Assembly (NCBI GenBank): GCA_038230775.1
Contig: JBBRMQ010000096.1
Location: forward strand, 1 to 14,182
Origin: JBBRMQ01 sp038230775
GTDB lineage: Bacteria; Acidobacteriota; Thermoanaerobaculia; Gp7-AA8
DNA: 14,182 nt
Direction of reading: 5' to 3'
A program made the translations under genes and the position numbers. Below, one piece after another: positions 6,994 to 12,590 of this stretch (the first letter of the stretch is position 1; each line of letters opens with the position of its first letter). The notes under the pieces were generated by a model. The model worked only from the letters and a program-made list of their open reading frames with translations, had not been told where the DNA came from and ran no database searches.

Positions 6994-7817
6994 GGGTGCA
7001 GGGATTCGTAGATTGCCGTCAGCGCGCGGAGGCGATGGCGCGAACGAAACTTCGTCATCGTTTGTCGTGCGGCCTCGATTTTTTGCTGGGCGACCTCCGC
7101 CTTGAACAGGGCCGAGAGTATCGCATGTGTGAGTTCGTTGGGATCGTTGGGAGGAACGAGGAAGCCGGTGCGGCCCTGCTCCAGGCGCCAGACGTTGATC
7201 GGCGTCCGCGACGCCACAACCGGTAGACCCGAAACCGCGGCTTCGGCGGCAAATCCGTCGAAGTCACCGGCGTCGATCGCCGGATCGAACCATGCGTCGA
7301 GCGCGATGAGCTCCTCCGGCGTGGGCGCCTCATGGAAGGTCAGGATCTCGATGTCGTCGCGGAAGCGGTGGAGACGCACGGCCATCTGTTCGACGATGTT
7401 CTTCGTGGATTTGCGGCCGAAACAGGCGATGCGGTGTGTGTGGGCGGGCTTCTGTGTGTGGGCCGGCTTAAGCCCGCCATGACCGGCTGAAGCCGGTCCC
7501 CACACCGATTCAAAATACCGCTCCTCCACCGCTTCCGGCACCAGCCGGAAGCCTGGCTCATCGATGGGGGAGATCGAGATCGCCGGGCCGCGGGAGAACC
7601 ATCCCCGTTTCGGCCGGGCATTCGTCACGACCGGCGCCGTGATGCCTCGAAATACGAAACTTCCGGCGTTGCGGGAGGCGTAAAGGTGAACGACGTCGGG
7701 CGTCGCGACGGTTACTGCCGTCACATCGTGATCGGCCTGCAGTCCCGCAAAATCCACCTTCTGGGACTTCTGCTCAAAAGCTGTTGCAGTGGGGGAGAGG
7801 ATCTGAACGATGCGCAC
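6990..7817 (-). CDS. GT4-like glycosyltransferase with an in-frame repeat insertion
   Basis: This 275-residue protein has a GT-B fold C-terminal half: RIACFGRKSTKN (129-140) opens the second Rossmann domain and DGFAAEAAVSGLPVVAS (187-203) followed by GRTGFLVPPNDPNEL (215-229) matches the nucleotide-sugar binding region of GT4-type enzymes. The N-terminal half is short (about 104 residues against 170-200 usual), so it may be a reduced or divergent enzyme; sugar and acceptor are unknown. Residues 105-128 are encoded entirely by a palindromic repeat (7434-7505) between the two domains. The start is GTG 7817, 11 nt after TACAAT on the minus strand, with no Shine-Dalgarno site. It is the first gene of the minus-strand series and overlaps cca by 4 bp. 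Confidence 0.82.
   Translation of the reverse strand: MRIVQILSPTATAFEQKSQKVDFAGLQADHDVTAVTVATPDVVHLYASRNAGSFVFRGITAPVVTNARPKRGWFSRGPAISISPIDEPGFRLVPEAVEERYFESVWGPASAGHGGLKPAHTQKPAHTHRIACFGRKSTKNIVEQMAVRLHRFRDDIEILTFHEAPTPEELIALDAWFDPAIDAGDFDGFAAEAAVSGLPVVASRTPINVWRLEQGRTGFLVPPNDPNELTHAILSALFKAEVAQQKIEAARQTMTKFRSRHRLRALTAIYESLHP
7434..7505. repeat. REPIN-like palindrome copy 3, inside the glycosyltransferase gene
   Basis: The complete element spans 7456-7505, from GTGTGGGCCGGC to CGGTCCCCACAC, with inner hairpins GGCTTAAGCC and CCGGCT-GA-AGCCGG. A truncated extra left arm (GTGTGTGGGCGGGCTT) lies at 7436-7451, and its GGCGGGCTT can pair with AAGCCCGCC at 7470-7478. The tract of 72 bp equals exactly 24 codons of the gene. 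Subtype is the same as 63-127. Confidence 0.85.
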
Positions 7818-7828
7818 CGGCGCCGCGC

Positions 7829-7838
7829 ATTGTAGAAT
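7829..7838. promoter_or_regulatory. Overlapping divergent -10 boxes between the GT and GGDEF genes
   Basis: ATTGTAGAAT reads TAGAAT on the plus strand (7833-7838), 7 nt before TTG 7846, and TACAAT on the minus strand (7834 to 7829), 11 nt before GTG 7817. The two boxes share two bases. The gap between the start codons is only 28 bp. Neither gene has a Shine-Dalgarno site, consistent with leaderless or very short leaders. Inferred from sequence only. Confidence 0.5.
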
Positions 7839-7845
7839 TAACCGC

Positions 7846-9129
7846 TTGAATCCGCAGACGATCGGCGTTTACAGCCCTCGCGGTCTCGCCGCGATCCTCC
7901 GCGAGAGGTGTCAGGAGTTCTTTTTCGCGGACAGCGGCGATGAGCGCGACGCATGCCGGATCAGCATCATCGAAGGCGACGTGAAACCGGCGCGACGCAG
8001 CCTCGTGCGGATCGTCCTCGGTGAAGGTGGCGGCGAGCGCCGGCCGGGCGAGCTTCAAGTCGACACCGAAACGTTCCTGCAGAATCCGCTAGGGTATCTC
8101 CAGTTCGGCTCCGATCTCGTTGACGCGGTTTCTCATGCCGCGCAACTCGAGTACGAAGTCGCCAACCTCAAGGAAATCCACGAGCTGATGTCGATGACGG
8201 ATGCCGGTGCCGTCTCCGAGCGCATCACCCGCACCGTCCTCGATCAACTTGGCCAGGCGCGCGGGACGCTGTATCTGCACGACCCGCGTCTGGAGCGCTA
8301 CGTCGTGAGTTACACGAGCGATCCGGAGGCTCACGAGACAGGCGAGTTTCTGCCTGGGATCCCATCCGATTTGCTGCAGAAAGCTCTGTCGTCCGGAAAG
8401 TCTTTTGCGTGCGACGCAAGCGTCGGTCTGGCGGTGCTGCCGCTGCAGGTCGAGCACGACCTCGTCGGCGTGATCCGCGTTCCGATCGCGGAGACGGACT
8501 CCTTCTCACCGGCGGTGATCGACGGCGTGTACGCCTATGTCCGCGGCGTCGCATCGGTCGTCGGCAACATCTATCAACTGACGCGCAGCCGTGATCTGGC
8601 GATGCGGGACGATCTGACGAAAGCGTTCAACCGCCGCTTCTTCGAGACGTATCTCGACGAAGAGATCGAGCGCGCGCGCCGTTACGGGTCGCTCTTCAGC
8701 ATCATCTTCCTCGACCTCGACGATCTGAAGATGGTGAACAACTTCTACGGTCACCTCACCGGATCGCGCACGCTGCAGGAGGTGGCCAAGCGCATCCTCT
8801 CCGCGGTCCGCGCGATCGACAAGGTGGTCCGGTTCGGTGGCGACGAGTTCTGCATCATCCTGCCGGAGACCGATCAGGAACAGGCGATCGCCGTTGCGAA
8901 CCGCGTCCGCAAGTCTCTCACCGCGACGTCGCTCCGCCTCGACGCCGACATCGAGATCTCGATCACGGCCAGCTTCGGCATCGCCAGCTATCCGACGCAT
9001 GGCCTGACGAAGGACGATCTCATCCGCCAGGCCGATCAGGCGATGTACCGCGTGAAGTCGACGACCAAGAACGCGGTCGGAATCGCCACGCCGCTCCCAG
9101 CCGGCACGGCTGGCGCCACCGCCTCATGA
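7846..9129 (+). CDS. GAF-GGDEF nucleotide cyclase; candidate Hypr (3',3'-cGAMP) synthase
   Basis: This 427-residue cytosolic protein has an N-terminal region (1-105) of unclear fold, a GAF-like sensory domain (about 110-245) and a GGDEF domain (about 255-415). The signature GGDEF is at 331-335 and an intact RxxD inhibitory site (R322-D325) lies five residues before it. Metal residue D290 and guanine-contact N298 are present. The position equivalent to PleD Asp344, in GHxxGD, is Ser307 (GHLTGS). Ser here is the hallmark of Hypr enzymes such as Geobacter GacA, which make 3',3'-cGAMP and mixed cyclic dinucleotides. Product is inferred; plain c-di-GMP remains possible. I chose TTG 7846, preceded by TAGAAT at 7 nt; ATG 7810 would overlap the divergent gene's start. 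Next gene is a DUF4388 protein. Confidence 0.9.
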   Translation: MNPQTIGVYSPRGLAAILRERCQEFFFADSGDERDACRISIIEGDVKPARRSLVRIVLGEGGGERRPGELQVDTETFLQNPLGYLQFGSDLVDAVSHAAQLEYEVANLKEIHELMSMTDAGAVSERITRTVLDQLGQARGTLYLHDPRLERYVVSYTSDPEAHETGEFLPGIPSDLLQKALSSGKSFACDASVGLAVLPLQVEHDLVGVIRVPIAETDSFSPAVIDGVYAYVRGVASVVGNIYQLTRSRDLAMRDDLTKAFNRRFFETYLDEEIERARRYGSLFSIIFLDLDDLKMVNNFYGHLTGSRTLQEVAKRILSAVRAIDKVVRFGGDEFCIILPETDQEQAIAVANRVRKSLTATSLRLDADIEISITASFGIASYPTHGLTKDDLIRQADQAMYRVKSTTKNAVGIATPLPAGTAGATAS

Positions 9130-9130
9130 C

Positions 9131-9260
9131 AGGACTGAGGACTGAGGTATGAGGACTGAGTCCCGCTCACACCTGCTCGATTTCTGTTCCTCAGTCCTCA
9201 GTCCTGAGTCCTCCGTCCTTAATCCAGTCCTCAGTCCTCAGTCCTCAGTCCTCAGTCCTC
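9131..9260. repeat. Tandem/inverted 7-mer element (GGACTGA / CCTCAGT units)
   Basis: The 138-bp gap between the GGDEF and DUF4388 genes is nearly all repeat. The unit GGACTGA runs at 9131-9160 with one degenerate copy. Its complement CCTCAGT runs at 9189-9218, partly degenerate, and again as five near-perfect copies at 9225-9260. Positions 9131-9147 pair perfectly with 9189-9205 (17 bp, 41-nt loop). The last unit ends 7 nt before ATG 9268, leaving no room for a normal ribosome binding site. Confidence 0.88.
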
Positions 9261-9267
9261 GAAGTTC

Positions 9268-10377
9268 ATGTCCGACGATCTGAGCATCCAGGGAACGCTC
9301 GCCGAAACGACCGTCGCCGATCTCTTCCGCTCGCTCGTTCGCAGCAGCGAGACGGCCATGGTCACGCTCGAAGGCGGCGTCCGCCGCGACGTGATCTACG
9401 TGGTCGAAGGCAAGATCGTCTTCGCCTCCTGCACGGACCCCGACATGGGCCTCGGCGAAGTCCTGCTTCTCGGCGGCGAGCTCAGTCTCGAACAGTACAC
9501 GGCGGCGATGGACCGGCTGCTGATTCCCCGCCGTATGGGACCGTTGCTCTGCGAGCTCGGCTACATCAAACCGGAAGAGCTGATTCGTTCGGCCGAGCGG
9601 CAGGTGAGCGCGATCGTGTTGAACTCGATGAAGTATCGAACGGGAAATTACACGATCGAGTTCACGGCGGAGTTTCCCGACGAGATCCTGACGCTGCCCC
9701 TGAATACCGAGCGTCTCATCCTCGACGGCGTTGGCGCGATCGAGTTCTGGTCGCTCGTCATGCGGGGGATCGGACGCTTCAACCGGGTGCTCGAGCAGGT
9801 GAAGTCCGCTGACGCGCGCAGCTACGCGCTCGAGCTGACCGAAGAAGAGGGACACGTGCTGAATCTCTTCAGCGAGCCCGCGACGGTCGAGAGCATCTGC
9901 ATGCTCAGCTATCTGTCGAACTTCGCCACGTGCCGGATGATCTGGGCCCTGATGAGCGTGAACCTGCTCCAGGACGCGGAGTCGAGCGAGGTGACCGAGA
10001 AGAAGGCCGCCGTCGTCAGCGAATACGAGCTCGAAGATCTGGTCGAGCGCTACAACGGCGCGTATCAGGCGGTCTTCGGCGTCGTCTTCCAGAAGATCGG
10101 CGATCACGTCTACGACTTCATGGACCGAGTCGTTCTGCATCTCTCGCCGGAGACGCTGCCGTATCTCAGCGGGATGACGTTCATCAACGAAGGGCGGCTG
10201 GACTTCGATCAACTGTTCAACAACCTCATCCGGTCGGGGACGGAGAATCACGCGCCGATCGTGCAGAACGTGCTCAACGAGCTGCTGTACGGCTGGATCC
10301 TCGAGGTCAAGAGCGAGTTCGGAGGGACGTCGCTGGAGAAGGACGTCGTCACGCTCGTGAACAAGCTCAAGCGGTAG
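9268..10377 (+). CDS. DUF4388 (PATAN-type) protein, second paralogue
   Basis: This 369-residue soluble protein has an N-terminal DUF4388 domain (about 5-115: SIQGTLAETTVADLFRSLVR, VIYVVEGKIVFAS, LGEVLL), a winged-helix-like middle (about 190-235, EEGHVLNLFSEPATVESICMLSYLS) and a C-terminal helical region (about 250-369) that I do not recognise. It is homologous in its N-terminal half to the protein at 1729-2865, sharing the pattern G-x-L-x(5)-DL and the sequence of blocks, but identity is low and the C-terminal thirds differ. It follows a candidate cyclic-dinucleotide synthase, so it may act in the same signalling route (inference). ATG 9268 has neither a Shine-Dalgarno site nor a TANNNT box; the upstream sequence is repeat. 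Confidence 0.85.
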   Translation: MSDDLSIQGTLAETTVADLFRSLVRSSETAMVTLEGGVRRDVIYVVEGKIVFASCTDPDMGLGEVLLLGGELSLEQYTAAMDRLLIPRRMGPLLCELGYIKPEELIRSAERQVSAIVLNSMKYRTGNYTIEFTAEFPDEILTLPLNTERLILDGVGAIEFWSLVMRGIGRFNRVLEQVKSADARSYALELTEEEGHVLNLFSEPATVESICMLSYLSNFATCRMIWALMSVNLLQDAESSEVTEKKAAVVSEYELEDLVERYNGAYQAVFGVVFQKIGDHVYDFMDRVVLHLSPETLPYLSGMTFINEGRLDFDQLFNNLIRSGTENHAPIVQNVLNELLYGWILEVKSEFGGTSLEKDVVTLVNKLKR

Positions 10378-10387
10378 GGTAGTGCGT

Positions 10388-10393
10388 TAAAAT
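10388..10393 (+). promoter_or_regulatory. TAAAAT -10-like box for the 10403 gene
   Basis: TAAAAT ends 9 nt before GTG 10403, in a 25-bp gap, with no Shine-Dalgarno site. It fits the leaderless pattern seen at 1714 and 7833. No convincing -35 is visible. Confidence 0.45.
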
Positions 10394-10402
10394 AACCCCC
10401 CA

Positions 10403-11068
10403 GTGCGCCGCGCTCTCGCCATCTTGATTCTGTGCACTTCGTGCGTTGCTGCCGGCGACGCAAATCAGCCCAGCGACCGCGAGTGGTTCGCGCTCATGAC
10501 CGATTACGCGTGGATCGAGGGCGTGCGCAAGGCGCAGGCGCCGGTGACCGTCGCGACATCGCGGAAGCAGATGATCCAGACCTCCCTCGACACTCATCGC
10601 AAGCTCCAGACGGTCTACGGGCCGTTCATGGAAAAGCTGAAGGACTACTACGACCGCACCCACGACACGCGCGCGGCCTCGCTCTTGGCCCGCGAGAAGA
10701 TCATCACGGGCGACGAGTACCTGTCGCTCCTCTCGCGCTACGACAAGGCGCTCGAGTTCTATCGCGCGGCGCAGCAGATCGATCCCACTCCCGACGTCGC
10801 GCAGCGCATCGCGCTCGCCGAATCGCGTCGTTTCGTCTCCATGGCCCCGTTTTCCAACGTGAAGCAGGGCATGAAAGAGGACCTGGTGCGGCAGCTGGTC
10901 GGCCTGCCCCGCGAAGACTGGATCAAGCAGGTTGTGCAGAGCGGCCGCGTCTACTCGGTCTGGATCTATCCGAAGGAAGACGGCGGGGCGGCCGCGATCT
11001 ACTTTGACAATAGCGTGGTGTATCACACAAACTGGAATGCAGCGGCGCCGGTGGCGCCACAACAGTAA
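10403..11068 (+). CDS. Exported protein with BamE/SmpA-like C-terminal domain
   Basis: This 221-residue protein starts with an export signal (RRALAILILCTSCVAAG). Cys15 follows CTS, which is not a canonical lipobox (the -3 residue is Cys), so lipidation is uncertain. A helical middle (about 30-150) with a TPR-like stretch (YLSLLSRYDKALEFYRAAQQIDPTP) precedes a C-terminal block (about 150-215): NVKQGMKEDLVRQLVGLPREDW, VYSVWIYPKEDGG, AIYFDNSVVYHTNW. This follows the BamE/SmpA pattern of a G-x-x-x-x-x-V-x-x-L-x-G-x-P helix, a W-x-Y strand and a final F-x-N/D strand; I infer the fold, not the function. Start is GTG 10403 after TAAAAT. The TAA stop is part of the repeat at 11064-11142. Confidence 0.75.
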   Translation: MRRALAILILCTSCVAAGDANQPSDREWFALMTDYAWIEGVRKAQAPVTVATSRKQMIQTSLDTHRKLQTVYGPFMEKLKDYYDRTHDTRAASLLAREKIITGDEYLSLLSRYDKALEFYRAAQQIDPTPDVAQRIALAESRRFVSMAPFSNVKQGMKEDLVRQLVGLPREDWIKQVVQSGRVYSVWIYPKEDGGAAAIYFDNSVVYHTNWNAAAPVAPQQ

Positions 11069-11142
11069 GGCTGTAAGGCGGTAAGGCCGTAGTACGACGA
11101 GCGCATCGCCTTCTACTGGTTCTACGGCCTTACAGCCTTACT
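11064..11142. repeat. Tandem/inverted 8-mer element (TAAGGCNG unit)
   Basis: Units TAAGGCTG, TAAGGCGG and TAAGGCCG follow one another at 11066-11089. The 21-bp arm at 11122-11142 is the exact inverse of 11064-11092 with one 8-bp unit left out, giving a 21-bp stem with an 8-nt bulge and a 29-nt loop. The first unit supplies the TAA stop codon of the preceding gene. The element fills most of the gap before the SPOR-domain gene. Confidence 0.88.
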
Positions 11143-11150
11143 CAGGTGAC

Positions 11151-11156
11151 GGGAGG
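11151..11156 (+). promoter_or_regulatory. Shine-Dalgarno site for the SPOR-domain gene
   Basis: GGGAGG, 8 nt before ATG 11165. It selects ATG 11165 over GTG 11159, which would start only 2 nt after it. Confidence 0.6.
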
Positions 11157-11164
11157 GTGTGCAC

Positions 11165-11761
11165 ATGGAAGACACGGCAGTTCTCACCGAAGATCAATCC
11201 CACTACGAAATCTCACTCACGGCTGGACAGGCGTTCGTCGCATTTGTCCTGCTGCTGCTCTCGCTGGCGGCGTCGTTCGCGTTCGGCCTCTTGATCGGCA
11301 AGGGTCAGAACGACGGTCTGAGCGCGCTCAAGCGCGAGCCCGCGGTGATCAACGAAGCGGTCGCCGGTCCCGTGGCGAAGAAGAAAGTCGTCGACGTTCC
11401 CGCCGAAGACTTCAAGCAGGCCACCGCGGAGACGCCGATCGTGGAGACTCAGCAGGCGGCCGAAGCCAGGCATGTAGAAGCGGGCCCCTCGCCCGATGTA
11501 ACCCGTCCCGCTGCCGCAGTTCCCGCACCTTCCGGCCCGGCGTACGCGCAACTTCTCTCCAGCGGCGATCAGAAAGCGGCAGAAGCGCTCGCCGAGAAGC
11601 TGATCGGAGCCGGATTCTCCTCCGCCTTCGTCGAGCGGATGACGACGGACAAAGGCACCGCGTTCCGCGTCCGCGTCAAGTTCGGCTCCGATGCCGACGC
11701 GCGGGCGGCGGAGGCGAAGCTGAAGACCTTCTCGAAAGACGTCTGGATTACAAGCAAATAA
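11165..11761 (+). CDS. Membrane-anchored SPOR-domain protein
   Basis: This 198-residue protein has a short cytoplasmic N-terminus (1-21), one transmembrane helix (about 22-45, QAFVAFVLLLLSLAASFAFG), a low-complexity Ala/Pro/Val/Glu-rich linker (46-123) and a C-terminal SPOR-like domain (about 124-198: YAQLLSSGDQKAAEALAEKL, AFVERMTTDKGTAFRVRVKF, DADARAAEAKLK). SPOR domains bind denuded peptidoglycan at division sites, as in FtsN, so this is probably an inner-membrane protein reaching into the periplasm and acting in septation or envelope maintenance. Start ATG 11165 is set by GGGAGG (11151-11156) 8 nt upstream. An upstream in-frame GTG at 11159 would add only Met-His. TAA stop lies 4 bp before a palindromic repeat. 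Confidence 0.85.
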   Translation: MEDTAVLTEDQSHYEISLTAGQAFVAFVLLLLSLAASFAFGLLIGKGQNDGLSALKREPAVINEAVAGPVAKKKVVDVPAEDFKQATAETPIVETQQAAEARHVEAGPSPDVTRPAAAVPAPSGPAYAQLLSSGDQKAAEALAEKLIGAGFSSAFVERMTTDKGTAFRVRVKFGSDADARAAEAKLKTFSKDVWITSK

Positions 11762-11765
11762 GCGA

Positions 11766-11817
11766 GTGTGGGGCCAGTCCTCTGACTGGCCGGCCAGCCA
11801 GAGGGCTGGCCCCACAC
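11766..11817. repeat. REPIN-like twin-hairpin palindrome, copy 4 (GGCCAGCC subtype)
   Basis: This 52-bp element begins GTGTGGGG and ends CCCCACAC. The halves are GGCCAGTC-CTCT-GACTGGCC and GGCCAGCC-AGAG-GGCTGGCC. Relative to 4884-4935 the left hairpin carries two changes (C to T in one arm, G to A in the other) that restore its own pairing while weakening pairing with the right half. It sits between the SPOR and LOG genes. Confidence 0.92.
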
Positions 11818-11823
11818 CGCTGT

Positions 11824-11829
11824 TAAGAT
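11824..11829 (+). promoter_or_regulatory. TAAGAT -10-like box for the LOG gene
   Basis: TAAGAT ends 11 nt before ATG 11841, just downstream of the palindrome. No Shine-Dalgarno site is present. Weak match, supported mainly by the same spacing pattern at other promoter-proximal genes in the window. Confidence 0.35.
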
Positions 11830-11840
11830 GTCTGGCCCTC

Positions 11841-12590
11841 ATGGCCGACGACAAGACGACGACGCCGCAACTGGAAGAGCTCCGGAAGAGCCAGACCGAC
11901 AAACGGGCGTCCGTCGATCCGACCCACATCCTCGACAAGGCGATCTACCAGCTCTGGGAGACGATCAACGATCTCGACCAGATCCAGCCGGAGCGCGTCG
12001 AGCACTACCGCGTCTCCATCTTCGGCAGCTCACGCATCCGCCGAGGGGATCCGATCTACGAGGAAGTAAAGAAGCTGAGCTTCGAGCTGGCGCAGATGGG
12101 GATCGACATCGTCACCGGCGGCGGTCCGGGACTGATGGAAGCCGCCAACTCGGGAGCGATGGAGGGGCAGAAGGAAACGCACTCGCGCTCGTTCGGGCTG
12201 GCCATTCATCTTCCGAATGAAGAGGGCGCGAATCCATTCGTCGACAAGGTCTTTCGCCATCGGACGTTTTTCTCGCGCCTGCATCACTTCGTCCGCCTGT
12301 CGTCCGCGTTCATCGTGATGCCGGGCGGCATCGGCACCGCTCTCGAGCTGTTCATGGTGTGGCAACTTCTGCAGGTCAAGCACATGACCAGGCACCCGCT
12401 GATCCTGGTCGGCACGATGTGGGGCGGACTCATCGAGTGGGTGGACCGCACCATGGTGCAGGGCGGACTGGCAAGCGCTCCCGACGTGGGCATCGTCTCC
12501 GTCGTCCGATCCGCGTCGGAGGCCATTCCCATCATCAGCGCGTCGTACGAGATGTTCAAAGAGGAGAAGAAAGCCCATGCCCACGCCTGA
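11841..12590 (+). CDS. LOG-family protein (lysine decarboxylase-like, Rossmann fold)
   Basis: This 249-residue cytosolic protein shows the two LOG-family signatures: GGGPGLMEAANSGA (93-106) and PGGIGTALELF (161-171), with the beta-strand start VSIFGSSR (58-65). LOG proteins cleave nucleoside 5'-monophosphates to free base and ribose 5-phosphate; bacterial members include PpnN-type nucleosidases and cytokinin-activating homologues, and many remain uncharacterised. The old label lysine decarboxylase is not supported. An N-terminal helical extension (1-55) precedes the fold. ATG 11841 is chosen; a longer frame from GTG 11766 reads through the palindrome and is rejected. Its end overlaps mrp by 14 bp, so the two are probably translated from one mRNA. 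Confidence 0.9.
   Translation: MADDKTTTPQLEELRKSQTDKRASVDPTHILDKAIYQLWETINDLDQIQPERVEHYRVSIFGSSRIRRGDPIYEEVKKLSFELAQMGIDIVTGGGPGLMEAANSGAMEGQKETHSRSFGLAIHLPNEEGANPFVDKVFRHRTFFSRLHHFVRLSSAFIVMPGGIGTALELFMVWQLLQVKHMTRHPLILVGTMWGGLIEWVDRTMVQGGLASAPDVGIVSVVRSASEAIPIISASYEMFKEEKKAHAHA
12561..12566 (+). promoter_or_regulatory. Shine-Dalgarno site for mrp inside the LOG gene
   Basis: GAGGAG lies 10 nt before ATG 12577, within the last codons of the LOG gene. It supports independent initiation of mrp on a shared transcript. Confidence 0.65.

Noticed and set aside
9131..9260. CRISPR array
   Set aside because: Units are 7 bp in direct tandem with no spacers, and part of the array is inverted.
9238..10251. 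337-residue minus-strand frame
   Set aside because: Antisense to the DUF4388 gene; Arg/Glu/His-rich shadow without recognisable domains.
10403..10450. Canonical lipoprotein signal in the BamE-like protein
   Set aside because: Residues before Cys15 are CTS, which does not fit the lipobox; export is likely but lipidation is unproven.
11766..11840. Extension of the LOG protein to GTG 11766
   Set aside because: Also translated palindrome; the natural ATG 11841 has its own TAAGAT box.
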